A stretch of 64,000 bases of DNA. Origin: an uncultured Prevotella sp. (GTDB lineage: Bacteria > Bacteroidota > Bacteroidia > Bacteroidales > Bacteroidaceae). Shown here piece after piece: positions 8,914 through 18,436 of the stretch. Below the pieces are notes generated by a model that was not told the origin of the DNA, ran no database searches, and saw only the letters and a program-made list of their open reading frames with translations. The stretch covers positions 62,001 to 126,000 of the forward strand of contig CAKQMS010000003.1 of the NCBI GenBank assembly GCA_934254985.1, given 5' to 3'. The position numbers and the translations under genes are program-made. Within the stretch, counting starts at the first letter, position 1. Each line of letters starts with the position of its first letter.

Positions 8914-9273
8914 AATGTAAGTGTTAATTTTTAGTTATTAATAAAATTAATTATAATTTTCTTTCTATAGATTTTATCGATTGGTCAGACCGATGAGGGT
9001 TAGTTATTTTCCCTTTGGGGTAACAGAATTTATTAGTAGTCACGCTATTACACGACAAAACGAAAGACCATGTTATTATATTTCGTTCAAAATAATAAAG
9101 TCTTCGTTTATATCTACTAACATTTTCCACGCAAAGATAACAATTAAACGGTAATTATAGATACAATTAAGAAGTTTTAACGGAATATTTTTCACATGAC
9201 TTCTTTAGTGTAGCTGTACACCAAACTTCAATTGTTATCTTTGCACGGTCAAACCTTGATAATATTTATCGTC
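8914..9273. promoter_or_regulatory. exbB leader and inverted pair of -7-like boxes
   Basis: There is no gene in this 360-nt gap. TATCTTTG on the minus strand (9132-9139) is the best promoter for the exbB operon, though no TTG lies at ideal spacing. The sequence GCAAAGATAACAATT (9131-9145) recurs as an exact inverted copy at 9230-9244, where TATCTTTG points rightwards into the antisense side of the aminotransferase gene. Confidence 0.5.
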
Positions 9274-10467
9274 TTACTTCAACTTAGCCAAAGTTTCCTT
9301 GATTCTCTTCATAGCCTCGCGAATGTTGTCATCGCTTGTAGCATAGCTCATACGGAAGCACTCTGGGTCGCCGAAAGCATCACCACCAACTGTTGCCACA
9401 TGACCTTCTTCGAGAAGGAACATAGCGAGGTCGGTAGAGTTGTTGATAACCTTATCGCCACATGCCTTTCCATAGAAACTGCTGCACTTAGGGAAGAGAT
9501 AGAATGCTCCTTCTGGAACATTAACCTCAAGACCAGGAATATCCTTTGCGAGTTCTACGATGAGGTCTCTTCTGCGCTGGAATGCTTGACGCATAGTCTC
9601 TACACAAGTCTGATCCATAGTATATGCAGCCTCAGCAGCCTTCTGGCTTACAGAGCAAGGACCGCTTGTATACTGTCCCTGAAGCTTGTTGCATCCCTTA
9701 ACAATCCACTCAGGAGCTGCGATATAGCCAATACGCCATCCTGTCATAGCATAAGCCTTAGATACACCATTTACGATAATAGTGCGCTCTCTCATGCCTT
9801 CAGCCTTGGCGATGCTTGCATGCTTGCCTACGTAGTTGATATGTTCATAAATCTCGTCAGCCAAAACGTACAACTCCTCATGGCTAAGGATTACCTTAGC
9901 AAGAGCGTCGAGCTCTTCCTGAGAATATACGCTACCAGTAGGGTTGCTTGGTGAACAAAGGATGAGCATACGAGTCTTTGGAGTGATAGCAGCCTCGAGC
10001 TGTTCTGGAGTCATCTTGAAGTTCTGCTCAAAACCAGCATTCACGATAACAGGCTCAGCTCCTGCGAGCTTTGCCATCTGAGGATAGCTAACCCAGTAAG
10101 GTGCTGGGATTATAACCTCGTCGCCATCATTGCACAATGCCATCACGGTGTTACAAACACTCTGCTTGGCACCATTAGATACGAGAATCTCGTTGACGCT
10201 ATATTCAAGTCCGTTTTCATTCTTAAGTTTGGCTACGATAGCCTTTCTAAGATCAGGATATCCAGGAACTGGTGAATATCTTGAATAATTCTCGTCGATA
10301 GCCTTCTTTGCAGCCTCCTTGATATGATCAGGAGTATTAAAGTCAGGTTCTCCCACACTCATGTTGATAACATCGACACCCTGCGCCTTCATTTCGCTAC
10401 TCTTTTGCGACATTGCCAAAGTAGCAGATGGTGCGAGTCGATTGAGTCTATTAGATAATTGTGCCAT
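9274..10467 (-). CDS. aspC: PLP-dependent aspartate-family aminotransferase
   Basis: 397 residues, the normal length for fold-type I, class I aminotransferases. Motifs in order: GEPDFNTP (39-46), SNPTG (174-178), ADEIY (203-207, binds the cofactor), SKAYAMTGWRIGY with Lys237 as the Schiff-base lysine, and a C-terminal FRMSYATS Arg for the substrate carboxylate. It transfers amino groups between aspartate or a related amino acid and 2-oxoglutarate in the cytosol. A -7-like TAATTTTG lies at 10493-10500 on the minus strand. Exact substrate range cannot be read from sequence. Confidence 0.92.
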   Translation of the reverse strand: MAQLSNRLNRLAPSATLAMSQKSSEMKAQGVDVINMSVGEPDFNTPDHIKEAAKKAIDENYSRYSPVPGYPDLRKAIVAKLKNENGLEYSVNEILVSNGAKQSVCNTVMALCNDGDEVIIPAPYWVSYPQMAKLAGAEPVIVNAGFEQNFKMTPEQLEAAITPKTRMLILCSPSNPTGSVYSQEELDALAKVILSHEELYVLADEIYEHINYVGKHASIAKAEGMRERTIIVNGVSKAYAMTGWRIGYIAAPEWIVKGCNKLQGQYTSGPCSVSQKAAEAAYTMDQTCVETMRQAFQRRRDLIVELAKDIPGLEVNVPEGAFYLFPKCSSFYGKACGDKVINNSTDLAMFLLEEGHVATVGGDAFGDPECFRMSYATSDDNIREAMKRIKETLAKLK

Positions 10468-10547
10468 GATATAAATATATGTTTGTATTATGCAAAATTA
10501 CGAATTTGATTTTTTATCCCGAAAGAATGAAATCACTTTTTCACACA

Positions 10548-11756
10548 TTAGTCAATATGCAGAGTGTGTCCCATTCTGTCACGCTTTGTCTTAAGATATT
10601 TATAGTCGTATTTGTTTGGCTCTATCTCGATAGGAACATTCTCCACGATTTCAAGACCGTAGCCTTCCAAGCCTACGCGCTTGGTAGGATTGTTTGTCAT
10701 GAGTCGCATCTTGTGGATGCCAAGATATCTTAGCATCTGTGCGCCACAGCCATAGTCTCTTTCGTCTGGTTCGAAGCCGAGATGAATGTTAGCCTCAACG
10801 GTATCAAGACCTTCTTCCTGTAGCTTATAAGCAGCAATCTTGTTCATAAGTCCGATGCCTCTACCCTCTTGCTGCATGTAGATAAGCACACCTTTGCCTT
10901 CTTTCTCTATCATCTGCATAGCTTTGTGTAGCTGTTCGCCACAATCGCAACGCTGACTACCGAGGATGTCGCCTGTAGCACAAGAAGAGTGAACTCTAAC
11001 GAGTACTGATTCATCCTCGTTCCATTCGCCCTTAACCAATGCCATATGCTCCAAGCCATTACTCTGCTGACGGAAAGGAATGAGCATAAAGTCGCCATAG
11101 CGAGTTGGCATATGCACCTTCTCGCCAACTTCGATACTTGTTTCCTTCTGCAATCGGTAAGCGATGAGGTCTTTGATGGTGATTATCTTCATATCCCATT
11201 CTTTGGCAAGAACCTGCAACTCTGGCATACGAGCCATAGTGCCATCCTCGTTCATGATTTCCATCAAAGCACCAGCAGGATACAAGCCTGCCAACTTACA
11301 AAGGTCAACAGCAGCCTCGGTATGACCGGAACGGCTCAACACTCCATTATCCTGAGCATAAAGAGGATTTACGTGTCCAGGGCGTCCGAAGGTAGAAGGC
11401 TTTGAATTAGGGTCTGCCAACGCCTTTAGGGTTTCAGCTCTATCGTGCGCAGACACACCTGTTGTGCATCCTTCCAATTTATCTACGGTAACGGTAAAAG
11501 GAGTGCCCAAGACAGATGTATTCTCTATCACCTGCTTAGGTAAATCGAGTTCCTCACATCTGCTCAAGGTGATAGGAGCACAAAGCACACCACGCGCATT
11601 CTTAAGCATGAAGTTCACCTTTTCGTCGGTCACTTTCTCAGCTGCTATAATGAGGTCGCCTTCATTCTCACGGTCTTCGTCATCTACAACGATAACAAAC
11701 TTACCTTCCTTGAAGTCCTTTATAGCCTCTTCTATACTATTGACTTTGAAATCCAT
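10548..11756 (-). CDS. ribBA: Bifunctional DHBP synthase / GTP cyclohydrolase II
   Basis: 402 residues from the ATG at 11756; a start at 11780 adds only a basic lead-in. The N-terminal RibB half (about 1-200) has [12 protein letters not shown] and the GHTEAAVDL stretch, and makes 3,4-dihydroxybutanone phosphate from ribulose 5-phosphate. The C-terminal RibA half has the zinc cysteines in [20 protein letters not shown] and QEGRGIGL, and opens GTP. Together they supply both riboflavin precursors. I saw no FMN riboswitch in the 115-nt upstream gap, which instead carries a repeat arm. Confidence 0.96.
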   Translation of the reverse strand: MDFKVNSIEEAIKDFKEGKFVIVVDDEDRENEGDLIIAAEKVTDEKVNFMLKNARGVLCAPITLSRCEELDLPKQVIENTSVLGTPFTVTVDKLEGCTTGVSAHDRAETLKALADPNSKPSTFGRPGHVNPLYAQDNGVLSRSGHTEAAVDLCKLAGLYPAGALMEIMNEDGTMARMPELQVLAKEWDMKIITIKDLIAYRLQKETSIEVGEKVHMPTRYGDFMLIPFRQQSNGLEHMALVKGEWNEDESVLVRVHSSCATGDILGSQRCDCGEQLHKAMQMIEKEGKGVLIYMQQEGRGIGLMNKIAAYKLQEEGLDTVEANIHLGFEPDERDYGCGAQMLRYLGIHKMRLMTNNPTKRVGLEGYGLEIVENVPIEIEPNKYDYKYLKTKRDRMGHTLHID

Positions 11757-11840
11757 ATTTTTAGTTTTGTTCTTATACATTATTATATATAGGGGACATA
11801 AGTAGAATCATCATAAAGAGAACTTAGAACACTCAAAACT

Positions 11841-11878
11841 ATTTGATTCTTCATTCTTCCCTCTTCACTCTTCACTTA
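11841..11878. repeat. GAGTGAAG interspersed repeat (single arm)
   Basis: TTGATTCTTCATTCTTCCC then TCTTCACTCTTCACTT is one arm of the repeat seen as full inverted pairs at 22.6 kb and 35.6 kb. It overlaps the 3' end of the LptF/G gene and supplies its TGA stop (within AAGTGAAG on the minus strand). Confidence 0.7.
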
Positions 11879-13773
11879 ACATCTCTCATTCTCACGATGA
11901 TAGCCTGGTTGGTTTGGCGTATCTGTCTGAGGTCGCGATACAGACGCAGACGGAAGGTCCACATTCTTATATACAGCACCGCACCAACTGGTATCAACAC
12001 TCCAGCAATAATATTCAACCACTTATGTTCGAAAGGTCTGGTATGTGCCTTCGTTGCAAGTATTGGATATTTATTCATCTCGTGGAGCAATATCTTATCC
12101 TTGGTGTTTGCCAAGTCTTCGATTACCGACTCCAAGACTTCACTTATGCGCTCAATCTCATTATCCTTCTTATATTTGAAGAATACGTCTATGATATTCG
12201 GAGCAGAAACCAATCGATGTTCCTTAGAGTAAGCATCGATATCGGCATTCATCTGCTTCAGCGTTATTGCATCGTTGGCATAATCAGGGTCGTTGATGAT
12301 AACCTCCTTGGCAAACACATGGCGCTTGAGTCGCAAGCCCAACAGTCGCATAAAGAACTCCTTATAGAGGTCGGCATTGAACACCACAGAGTCTTTGTTT
12401 GCCTTATATGTTACGAATATCGCTATAGGTGTAAGCGCTACTGGTGCCAGTCCTTTACCAAACCATACTGCCCACATTCCTCCACGTGCCATACGATAGC
12501 CTGAGTTGTCGAGGATATAATAGACAATAAACACCAATACCGAGATAAGGATAGGATATCCAAGTCCACCCTTACGGATGATAGCTCCGAGTGGTGCTCC
12601 GATAAAGAAGAAGAGCAGACATTGCAATGCAAGCGTAAACTTATTGATAGCTTCTATCTCGTGCATTCTGAGCAGTCGGTCGCCATCGCTTGTTATCATG
12701 CTTCTGAACTCAAGGTCTGAAACTCGTCCCTGCACGCTATTCAAAGCATCGTTTACTGAATTTTTCTGAACATCCACAGATTTCTTTCCGAACAAGCTGT
12801 CGAAGTTTGTCTTATCTGCCTTTGCCATCTTCACAGCATTCAGCGAGTCTGCCTTATTCAAAGATGCGTTATAGAAATATATGCGCTTGGCATCGTCATA
12901 ATACGAACGTCCGATGCTGTCGTAAACTTGGTTGATAGAGTCCATATCGTGGAATATCTGTCGCAGTCCCTTACCCTTAGCATTGTTAGCCAATGATGCT
13001 GCATCTTGCATATTGAAGTCGCCATCAAAGTCAAGCACTATCTGCTTTGCCACAAACGACTCACGGCGATATGGCACCGATGCGCTATTACCAAACTCCG
13101 ACGACTGCATATTCTCAAACCATTCTCCGCTCCATAATGTCAGCAACAGGTGTTTCTTCTCTGCCGTAGTCTGCATCATTCCTGAGTCGGCAAGGATTAT
13201 GGCTTGATCTTCATAGCTGCCTGTCATTCGGTAAATCATCATACCATAGAGTTTACCTGTCTCCACATCCTTCTTCTGCACATAGATGTTGCAGTTTGGT
13301 ATTCCATCATAGAATATTCCCTCTGGAATCATAAGCTCCGGACTCTTCTGCTTCATAGAAATGAGCAACTGCGAGAGCTTCATGTTGGCTTCAGGACCAA
13401 TATTGTTTTGAAAGTAGAACGACACTCCACACACTACCAGCGTGATGGCGATAAGTGAGCGAAACGACTGCATGAGCGAGATTCCTGCCGACTTTATGGC
13501 TGTAAGCTCATAACTTTCGCCCAGGTTACCAAACGTGATGAGCGACGACAGCAGGATAGCCAAAGGCAAAGCCTGTGGCACCAGCATCAACGCCATATTC
13601 CAAAAGAACTGTGCCAAGATTTCCACGGACAGTCCTTTTCCTATAAGCTCGTCGACATATCTCCATACGAACTGCATCATCAGCACGAATTGGCAGATGA
13701 AGAATGTTCCTACGAACAGTAGGCCGAACTGCTTGGCTATAAATATATCTAATTTCTTTATTCGAAATGTCAT
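11872..13773 (-). CDS. LptF/LptG family permease
   Basis: 633 residues. The YjgP/YjgQ fold is clear: an N-terminal membrane bundle (FGLLFVGTFFICQFVLMMQFVWRYVDEL, LVPQALPLAILLSSLITFG, LIAITLVVCGVSFYFQNNIGPEAN), a long periplasmic section, then a second bundle (FFFIGAPLGAIIRKGGLGYP, ILISVLVFIVYYILDNSGYRMA). It is much longer than E. coli LptF (about 366). The extra C-terminal part ends in one more hydrophobic stretch (WLNIIAGVLIPVGAVLYI). It extracts LPS from the inner membrane with LptB and its partner. A minus-strand TAATTTTG (13812-13819) could start transcription. Confidence 0.9.
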   Translation of the reverse strand: MTFRIKKLDIFIAKQFGLLFVGTFFICQFVLMMQFVWRYVDELIGKGLSVEILAQFFWNMALMLVPQALPLAILLSSLITFGNLGESYELTAIKSAGISLMQSFRSLIAITLVVCGVSFYFQNNIGPEANMKLSQLLISMKQKSPELMIPEGIFYDGIPNCNIYVQKKDVETGKLYGMMIYRMTGSYEDQAIILADSGMMQTTAEKKHLLLTLWSGEWFENMQSSEFGNSASVPYRRESFVAKQIVLDFDGDFNMQDAASLANNAKGKGLRQIFHDMDSINQVYDSIGRSYYDDAKRIYFYNASLNKADSLNAVKMAKADKTNFDSLFGKKSVDVQKNSVNDALNSVQGRVSDLEFRSMITSDGDRLLRMHEIEAINKFTLALQCLLFFFIGAPLGAIIRKGGLGYPILISVLVFIVYYILDNSGYRMARGGMWAVWFGKGLAPVALTPIAIFVTYKANKDSVVFNADLYKEFFMRLLGLRLKRHVFAKEVIINDPDYANDAITLKQMNADIDAYSKEHRLVSAPNIIDVFFKYKKDNEIERISEVLESVIEDLANTKDKILLHEMNKYPILATKAHTRPFEHKWLNIIAGVLIPVGAVLYIRMWTFRLRLYRDLRQIRQTNQAIIVRMRDVK

Positions 13774-13786
13774 TACCTTCTAAATT

Positions 13787-13819
13787 TGCACATTGTGCAC
13801 ATATCAAGGTGCAAAATTA
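13787..13819 (-). promoter_or_regulatory. Promoter and palindrome ahead of the LptF/G gene
   Basis: TAATTTTG (minus, 13812-13819) is a -7-like box. TGCACA-T-TGTGCA at 13787-13799 is a perfect short palindrome between it and the start codon, near the expected transcript start. No clear -33 TTTG was found, so support is partial. Confidence 0.4.
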
Positions 13820-13901
13820 GCACAAAAAACTCAAATTCTCACCTATTTTGTTTTTTTTATAATATTATAAGGCTACATAATGTTTATTGAGCGGTTTTAT
13901 G

Positions 13902-14011
13902 CGACTACTCGCCTAACCCAAAACGAATAGTCGCATAGCCATTTTCGAATAGTCGCATAGCCCAATACGACTATTCGCATCCGCCAAAGGGATTATTCCT
14001 CTTAGCGAATG
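13902..14011. repeat. 22-nt-period tandem repeat array A (5 units)
   Basis: Five consecutive 22-nt units begin at 13902, 13924, 13946, 13968 and 13990. The middle units are best conserved: CGAATAGTCGCATAGCC occurs twice, followed by variable CATTTT/CAATA ends. The outer units are degenerate. There are no spacers, so it is not CRISPR. It lies between the S9 peptidase stop and the LptF/G promoter. Confidence 0.75.
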
Positions 14012-14034
14012 CGAATTCTCTTATTTTTCTATAG

Positions 14035-16470
14035 CTATAGTTTCTTTGGAGTATAGATGGCATTCCACCATGAGTCGTCGTTCTTCAGATATTTCTGAAA
14101 CCATGCCATGATAGAGTTTATCCATTTTGTACGCTTAGCAGGGTCCATGATGCCATGGTTCTCGCCTTCTACTTCTATAAAGGCTGTTGGCACGCCCAAT
14201 ATTCTTAGGGCATTGTACATCTGTATCGACTCTCCTATAGGCACATTGGTGTCGGCTGTGCCGTGGGTGAAGAGGATAGGCTTCTTTATCTTGTCGGCAT
14301 TATACAGAGGCGAACGCTCCACATATAGGTCTTTGCGTGTCCAAGGGAAGCTGTTGGCTGCCGAGGTTTCGCTATACGAATATCCCCAATATCCTTCGCC
14401 CCAATAGCTGGTGTGGCTCGATATTCCGGCATGCGACACTCCGCAAGCGAAAGGATTATCCTTTGTCATCATATATTGAGTCATAAAACCTCCGTAGGAT
14501 GCTGATATACAACCGATATGGTCGGCATCGCATTGTGGCACATCCTTCACAAACTGTCTTGTGGCATCGATGATGTCTTGTGCTGGTCCTTCGCCCATGG
14601 TGTTAACATGGCGTGAAGCCCACTCCTGGCCAAAGCCTGATGCTCCAGAAGGGTTTACTACGAAGGTGATATAGCCCAAAGCATTCCAATAGTGAGCAGG
14701 ATAGTGTGAGCCATTGCCAAAGCGTCGCGATGTTGGCGAACAGCCTCCATAATAGTGTACGATAACTGGATATTTCTTCTGAGGATCGAAGTCGGCAGGC
14801 AGAGTGTAGAAGCCTGTCACCTTATAGCCACGTGTGGTCTGCATGCTCCACGACTTCTCCGTACCTATCTGCATATCGGCATAGTCGTCCTTGTTTGGTG
14901 CCAACAGCAAGGTGGTCTTAGCATTCTTGGCTGGCGACGCGATGTTGAAAACCTCGTAAGGTACACACATCGAAGAACCATCAACAACAATGTTGCCACC
15001 ATTGCTTGCTATGCTGAAATCAGAGATTACTTCTAATGGCATGCGCACCATCTTCGACTTCCATGTCTTTGTGTCAAGACGGAACAGGCTTACGCTATCT
15101 CTATTCTGAGCTGTATAATATAAGCAATTGTCAGCCTTCGACCATTCCATATTTTCGATGCTTGTCTCGTCGTCGGCAGTAAGTGGAGTAACCTTCAAGG
15201 TGTTGGTATCCATCACGTATAGATGATAGTCGAAGGTGTTTGGAGTTCTGCCTTCTGGCACTCTGTTGCCTATTCCATCAAAAGCCTCTGTGCCTGCCTT
15301 AAACACCACGCGGTCTGTGCCTCCTGCATACAAGGCTCCACCTATGAAGCCATCCTTATCCACAAACTTACGGGTTTTCATGGTCGCAAGGTCGAGGTCG
15401 TAGTATGTGGTGCGAGTAGTAGGACGCTGAGTTATAGAGTCGGAAGCTACACCAAAGAGGATGTGCTTACCATCGGGCGCAATGTCAGAAAGCCATACGC
15501 CATGATAGCTATAAGTTAGCTGTTGCACCAAGCCTGTCTTGAAATCATATCGAGCCAACGATGTTCTGTTGCGCCAATCAGGCTGACGGTCGTCGGGATG
15601 TACTATCTCAAACACTCCTTCTTCCTTCTTTGGACCATCTGTAGAGTGCATAAGTATGGCATAATCTTCGGTTGGCGATATCACGAAGTAATCGTCTGGC
15701 ATGTCTTCTGCCAATATCTCTACCTTATTATTTAGTGGGTCTACTGTCTTGAGCAGGTTTTTGCCTCCTACTTTTTCGGTATAATAATATTTGTCAGAAG
15801 TTGGCATCCATGTCATCGAACCGTCAACAAAGCGCTTGCTGCCAGTCTTCAAGTCGGCAAGGATACACTTATACTGTATCTTGTTCTTCTCATCATACCA
15901 TCGATAGCCCATCAAAGCCCAACGGCCTGTTGGCGAGAGTGATGGTGCTGTAGTAACTTTTGTGCCAAGCACGTCACGCATAGTAAAGCTACGCTTTCCT
16001 GTTTCTACAAACGACAGCGCATCGTCTGGCAACGATAAAGCCAAGCCTGTGCTGTCGGCAACAAACTTCATCACGATAGAATGTTGACCTGGCTGTAGTG
16101 TCATGCCGGCAGTCTGCTCTACTCCATCGGCATAAACCTTATATTTCTTTGCGCCCTTAACAGAGAGCTTCAAATCCTTTAAGTATTTCGATGCCATCAC
16201 ATCAAACTTCACAAGATGAAGTTGGGCTGTATCTAACTTTAATGCAGTAAGATTTTCCAAAGGTTTCTTGTCGGCAATGGTCAACGACAAGCGAGTGTCG
16301 AGCAGGTTGTCTGCCTTAAACTTATTTTGAGCGTTGTCGATGCTGTCAAAGACTATTGGCGCCACCACCTTGAATGGTCCTGCATGTCTAACATGCGCAA
16401 CGTTGATGTCGGCAGCATTAATTGTTGCCGTCATAGCCAAGCAAAGTGTGGCTATAGATAATTTCTTCAT
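14035..16470 (-). CDS. S9 family prolyl oligopeptidase (dipeptidyl peptidase-like)
   Basis: 811 residues with a signal peptide (ending near INAADI). The N-terminal two thirds contain beta-propeller blades (ALMGYRWYDEKNKIQYKCIL, YYDLDLATMKTRKF). The C-terminal alpha/beta-hydrolase domain has the catalytic serine in GCISASYGGFM, the aspartate in HGTADTNVP and the histidine in EGENHGI. These place it in the S9 peptidases. It likely trims peptides in the periplasm or at the surface as part of protein catabolism. It follows a 63-residue gene by 17 nt. Confidence 0.92.
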   Translation of the reverse strand: MKKLSIATLCLAMTATINAADINVAHVRHAGPFKVVAPIVFDSIDNAQNKFKADNLLDTRLSLTIADKKPLENLTALKLDTAQLHLVKFDVMASKYLKDLKLSVKGAKKYKVYADGVEQTAGMTLQPGQHSIVMKFVADSTGLALSLPDDALSFVETGKRSFTMRDVLGTKVTTAPSLSPTGRWALMGYRWYDEKNKIQYKCILADLKTGSKRFVDGSMTWMPTSDKYYYTEKVGGKNLLKTVDPLNNKVEILAEDMPDDYFVISPTEDYAILMHSTDGPKKEEGVFEIVHPDDRQPDWRNRTSLARYDFKTGLVQQLTYSYHGVWLSDIAPDGKHILFGVASDSITQRPTTRTTYYDLDLATMKTRKFVDKDGFIGGALYAGGTDRVVFKAGTEAFDGIGNRVPEGRTPNTFDYHLYVMDTNTLKVTPLTADDETSIENMEWSKADNCLYYTAQNRDSVSLFRLDTKTWKSKMVRMPLEVISDFSIASNGGNIVVDGSSMCVPYEVFNIASPAKNAKTTLLLAPNKDDYADMQIGTEKSWSMQTTRGYKVTGFYTLPADFDPQKKYPVIVHYYGGCSPTSRRFGNGSHYPAHYWNALGYITFVVNPSGASGFGQEWASRHVNTMGEGPAQDIIDATRQFVKDVPQCDADHIGCISASYGGFMTQYMMTKDNPFACGVSHAGISSHTSYWGEGYWGYSYSETSAANSFPWTRKDLYVERSPLYNADKIKKPILFTHGTADTNVPIGESIQMYNALRILGVPTAFIEVEGENHGIMDPAKRTKWINSIMAWFQKYLKNDDSWWNAIYTPKKL

Positions 16471-16487
16471 ATATTTAGGTTGTGTGA

Positions 16488-16679
16488 TTATTCTTCAAAC
16501 GTACGCTTTAGGCTCTCCCAACTTTGGAAGCCTGCCAGCAAAGCCAACTTATCCAAGGTTTCCTTTGTCGGCTTCTCCTTGCCCATCAGTATTGCTGATA
16601 ACTTACGCCAAGCGTTAGCATCAAGTTTTATCTTATGCTTGATGACAAAATCCGATAGTTTCCTAAATTCTCGTATCAT
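16488..16679 (-). CDS. Small conserved-looking protein, possible HTH fold
   Basis: 63 residues from the ATG at 16679 (MIREFRKLSDFVIKH...). The frame runs further up, but the added residues are promoter sequence. The protein is basic and helical. GKEKPTKETLDKLALLAGFQSWESLK resembles the recognition part of an XRE-type helix-turn-helix, though the N-terminal half does not fit well. It is cotranscribed with the S9 peptidase and sits beside a palindromic divergent promoter region, so autoregulation is possible. No family recognised with certainty. Confidence 0.55.
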   Translation of the reverse strand: MIREFRKLSDFVIKHKIKLDANAWRKLSAILMGKEKPTKETLDKLALLAGFQSWESLKRTFEE

Positions 16680-16715
16680 ATTTCTATAACATATTATCGT
16701 GCTGCTTTCGTGCTG

Positions 16716-16871
16716 CAAAGATAGTGCAAGTATTAGAAATGGCAAAAGAAAACATCGTATTTTCTTTTGTCATTTCGCTCATTTGCAGTAACTTTTGATA
16801 ACTTACGCTGCATTCGGAAATGCAAAAGAAAGCGATTTCTTTTGTTATTCCACTCATTTGCAGTAACTTTG
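16716..16871. promoter_or_regulatory. Divergent promoter region with duplicated palindromic rightward promoter
   Basis: Leftward promoter: TATCTTTG (minus, 16716-16723) with TTTTG 19 nt upstream, for the small gene and S9 peptidase. Rightward: two copies of one promoter, TTTTG-N19-TAACTTTT (16765-16796) and TTTTG-N19-TAACTTTG (16840-16871), 75 nt apart. In each, the -33 box is the right arm of a palindrome: CAAAAGAAAA/TTTTCTTTTG (16743-16769) and CAAAAGAAA/TTTCTTTTG (16823-16844). The first palindrome also holds the leftward -33 box. Confidence 0.7.
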
Positions 16872-16958
16872 CAACGAAAATGAGGCTTTTGCTATAAAAA
16901 GTAAAGCACAACCAATAGGTTTACTCACACAACAAACAACAATAACAATTCGACATCT

Positions 16959-18140
16959 ATGAAAGAATTAGCTCTTAAGTATGGATGCAACCCTAACCAA
17001 AAGCCATCAAGGATTTATATGGAAGAGGGTGAGCTTCCTATCGAGGTTATCAACGGTAGACCAGGATACATCAACTTCCTGGATGCGCTAAACAGTTGGC
17101 AACTTGTTAAGGAACTGAAAGCTGCTACTGGCATTCCTGCCGCTGCAAGTTTCAAACATGTTAGTCCTGCAGGTGCTGCTATAGGCTTGCCTCTTAGCGA
17201 CACTCTAAAGAAAATCTACTTCGTTGACGACGTAAAGATAGAACTATCACCTTTGGCTTGTGCCTATGCAAGAGCAAGAGGTGCCGACCGTATGTGCTCA
17301 TACGGAGATTTCGTTGCTCTTAGCGATGTTTGCGATGCTGCTACTGCTACTCTCATCAAGCGTGAGGTTAGCGACGGCGTTATTGCTCCTGGATATACCG
17401 ACGAGGCACTCGAAATATTGAAGGATAAGCGCAAGGGTACATACAATGTTATCAAAATCGACCCTAACTATGTGCCACAGCCTATAGAGCACAAGCAGGT
17501 GTTCGGTATCACTTTCGAACAGGGACGCAACGAGATTAAACTCGACGATCCTGCTTTGTTCGAGAATATCCCTACTCAGAACAAGACTTTCACAGACGAG
17601 GCTAAGCGCGACCTTATCATCGCCCTCATCACATTGAAATATACTCAGAGCAACTCTGTATGCTACGTTAAGGACGGACAGGCTATCGGTATCGGTGCTG
17701 GTCAGCAGAGCCGTATTCATTGCACTCGTCTTGCTGGTCAGAAGGCTGACACATGGTGGTTGCGCCAATGTCCAAAGGTTATGAACCTTCCTTTCAAGCC
17801 AGGCATCCGTCGTGCTGATCGCGACAATACCATCGACGTTTACATCAGCGAGGAGCATGACGACGTATTGAGAGATGGCACATGGGAGATGTTCTTCACC
17901 GAAAAGCCTGAGGTTTTGACAATGGAAGAAAAGAAGGCTTGGATTGCTCAGAACACTAAGGTTGCTCTTGGTTCTGATGCTTTCTTCCCATTTGGCGACA
18001 ACATCGAGCGTGCACACAAGAGTGGTGTTGAATATATAGCACAAGCAGGCGGTAGCATCCGTGACGATAATGTTATTGAGACTTGCGACAAGTATGGCAT
18101 CGCAATGGCATTCACAGGTGTTAGATTGTTCCACCATTAA
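16959..18140 (+). CDS. purH: Stand-alone AICAR formyltransferase
   Basis: 393 residues covering only the C-terminal AICAR transformylase part of PurH. The motif FKHVSPAGAA holds the catalytic Lys-His pair. ALSDVCDAATATLI, NSVCYVKDGQAIGIGAGQQSR and SDAFFPFGDNIERA are family landmarks. The IMP cyclohydrolase domain is absent, so that step must be done by another protein. It formylates AICAR in purine synthesis, using 10-formyl-tetrahydrofolate in the classical enzyme. It is expressed from the duplicated promoter upstream, 88 nt after the second -7 box. Confidence 0.92.
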   Translation: MKELALKYGCNPNQKPSRIYMEEGELPIEVINGRPGYINFLDALNSWQLVKELKAATGIPAAASFKHVSPAGAAIGLPLSDTLKKIYFVDDVKIELSPLACAYARARGADRMCSYGDFVALSDVCDAATATLIKREVSDGVIAPGYTDEALEILKDKRKGTYNVIKIDPNYVPQPIEHKQVFGITFEQGRNEIKLDDPALFENIPTQNKTFTDEAKRDLIIALITLKYTQSNSVCYVKDGQAIGIGAGQQSRIHCTRLAGQKADTWWLRQCPKVMNLPFKPGIRRADRDNTIDVYISEEHDDVLRDGTWEMFFTEKPEVLTMEEKKAWIAQNTKVALGSDAFFPFGDNIERAHKSGVEYIAQAGGSIRDDNVIETCDKYGIAMAFTGVRLFHH

Positions 18141-18166
18141 TTCATAACATAAACCCCATTTATAGC

Positions 18167-18355
18167 ATGTCAGACAATTTCACCGACATCTTAGAAGGTG
18201 GCATCGTCTTCAAGAAGAGTTCTTCTGGCAAGAAGGAATCGGATAAAGTGAAGACTAAGGCCAAGAAAAAGAAATACATCACGGGTGCCCACGGCAGCGG
18301 TTCGGCTAAACAAAAGGCTAAATACCGCGAACAAAGAGCCAACAGACATAAGTAA
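18167..18355 (+). CDS. Small basic hypothetical protein
   Basis: 62 residues, very rich in lysine and arginine (KSSSGKKESDKVKTKAKKKKY, then KQKAKYREQRANRHK). It begins 26 nt after purH and ends just before a strong terminator, so it is probably the second gene of that operon. The basic, glycine-serine-rich composition suggests nucleic acid or ribosome binding, but no family is recognised. A chance reading frame remains possible. Confidence 0.5.
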   Translation: MSDNFTDILEGGIVFKKSSSGKKESDKVKTKAKKKKYITGAHGSGSAKQKAKYREQRANRHK

Positions 18356-18369
18356 TGTATAAAAACAAT

Positions 18370-18417
18370 AATAGCGGCAAGAGATAATGCACATAGGCAT
18401 ATCCTCTTGCCGCTATT
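18370..18417. terminator. Terminator with 14-bp stem
   Basis: AATAGCGGCAAGAG pairs exactly with CTCTTGCCGCTATT, followed by a T-run on the plus strand. It closes the purH operon and is also placed to stop the convergent DUF3791 operon. Confidence 0.88.
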
Positions 18418-18436
18418 TTTATTTTATATTAGCGCT

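Noticed and set aside
9232..9954. 240-codon plus-strand frame over the aminotransferase
   Set aside because: Antisense shadow of a well-supported gene; no family features.
11757..11871. FMN riboswitch ahead of ribBA
   Set aside because: The gap is short, shows no conserved FMN-aptamer segments and holds a repeat arm.
13902..14011. Arrays A, B and C as CRISPR
   Set aside because: Units are contiguous without spacers, degenerate, and no cas genes are in the window.
16684..16911. 75-codon minus-strand frame with internal repeats
   Set aside because: The repeats come from the duplicated promoter; it is regulatory DNA.
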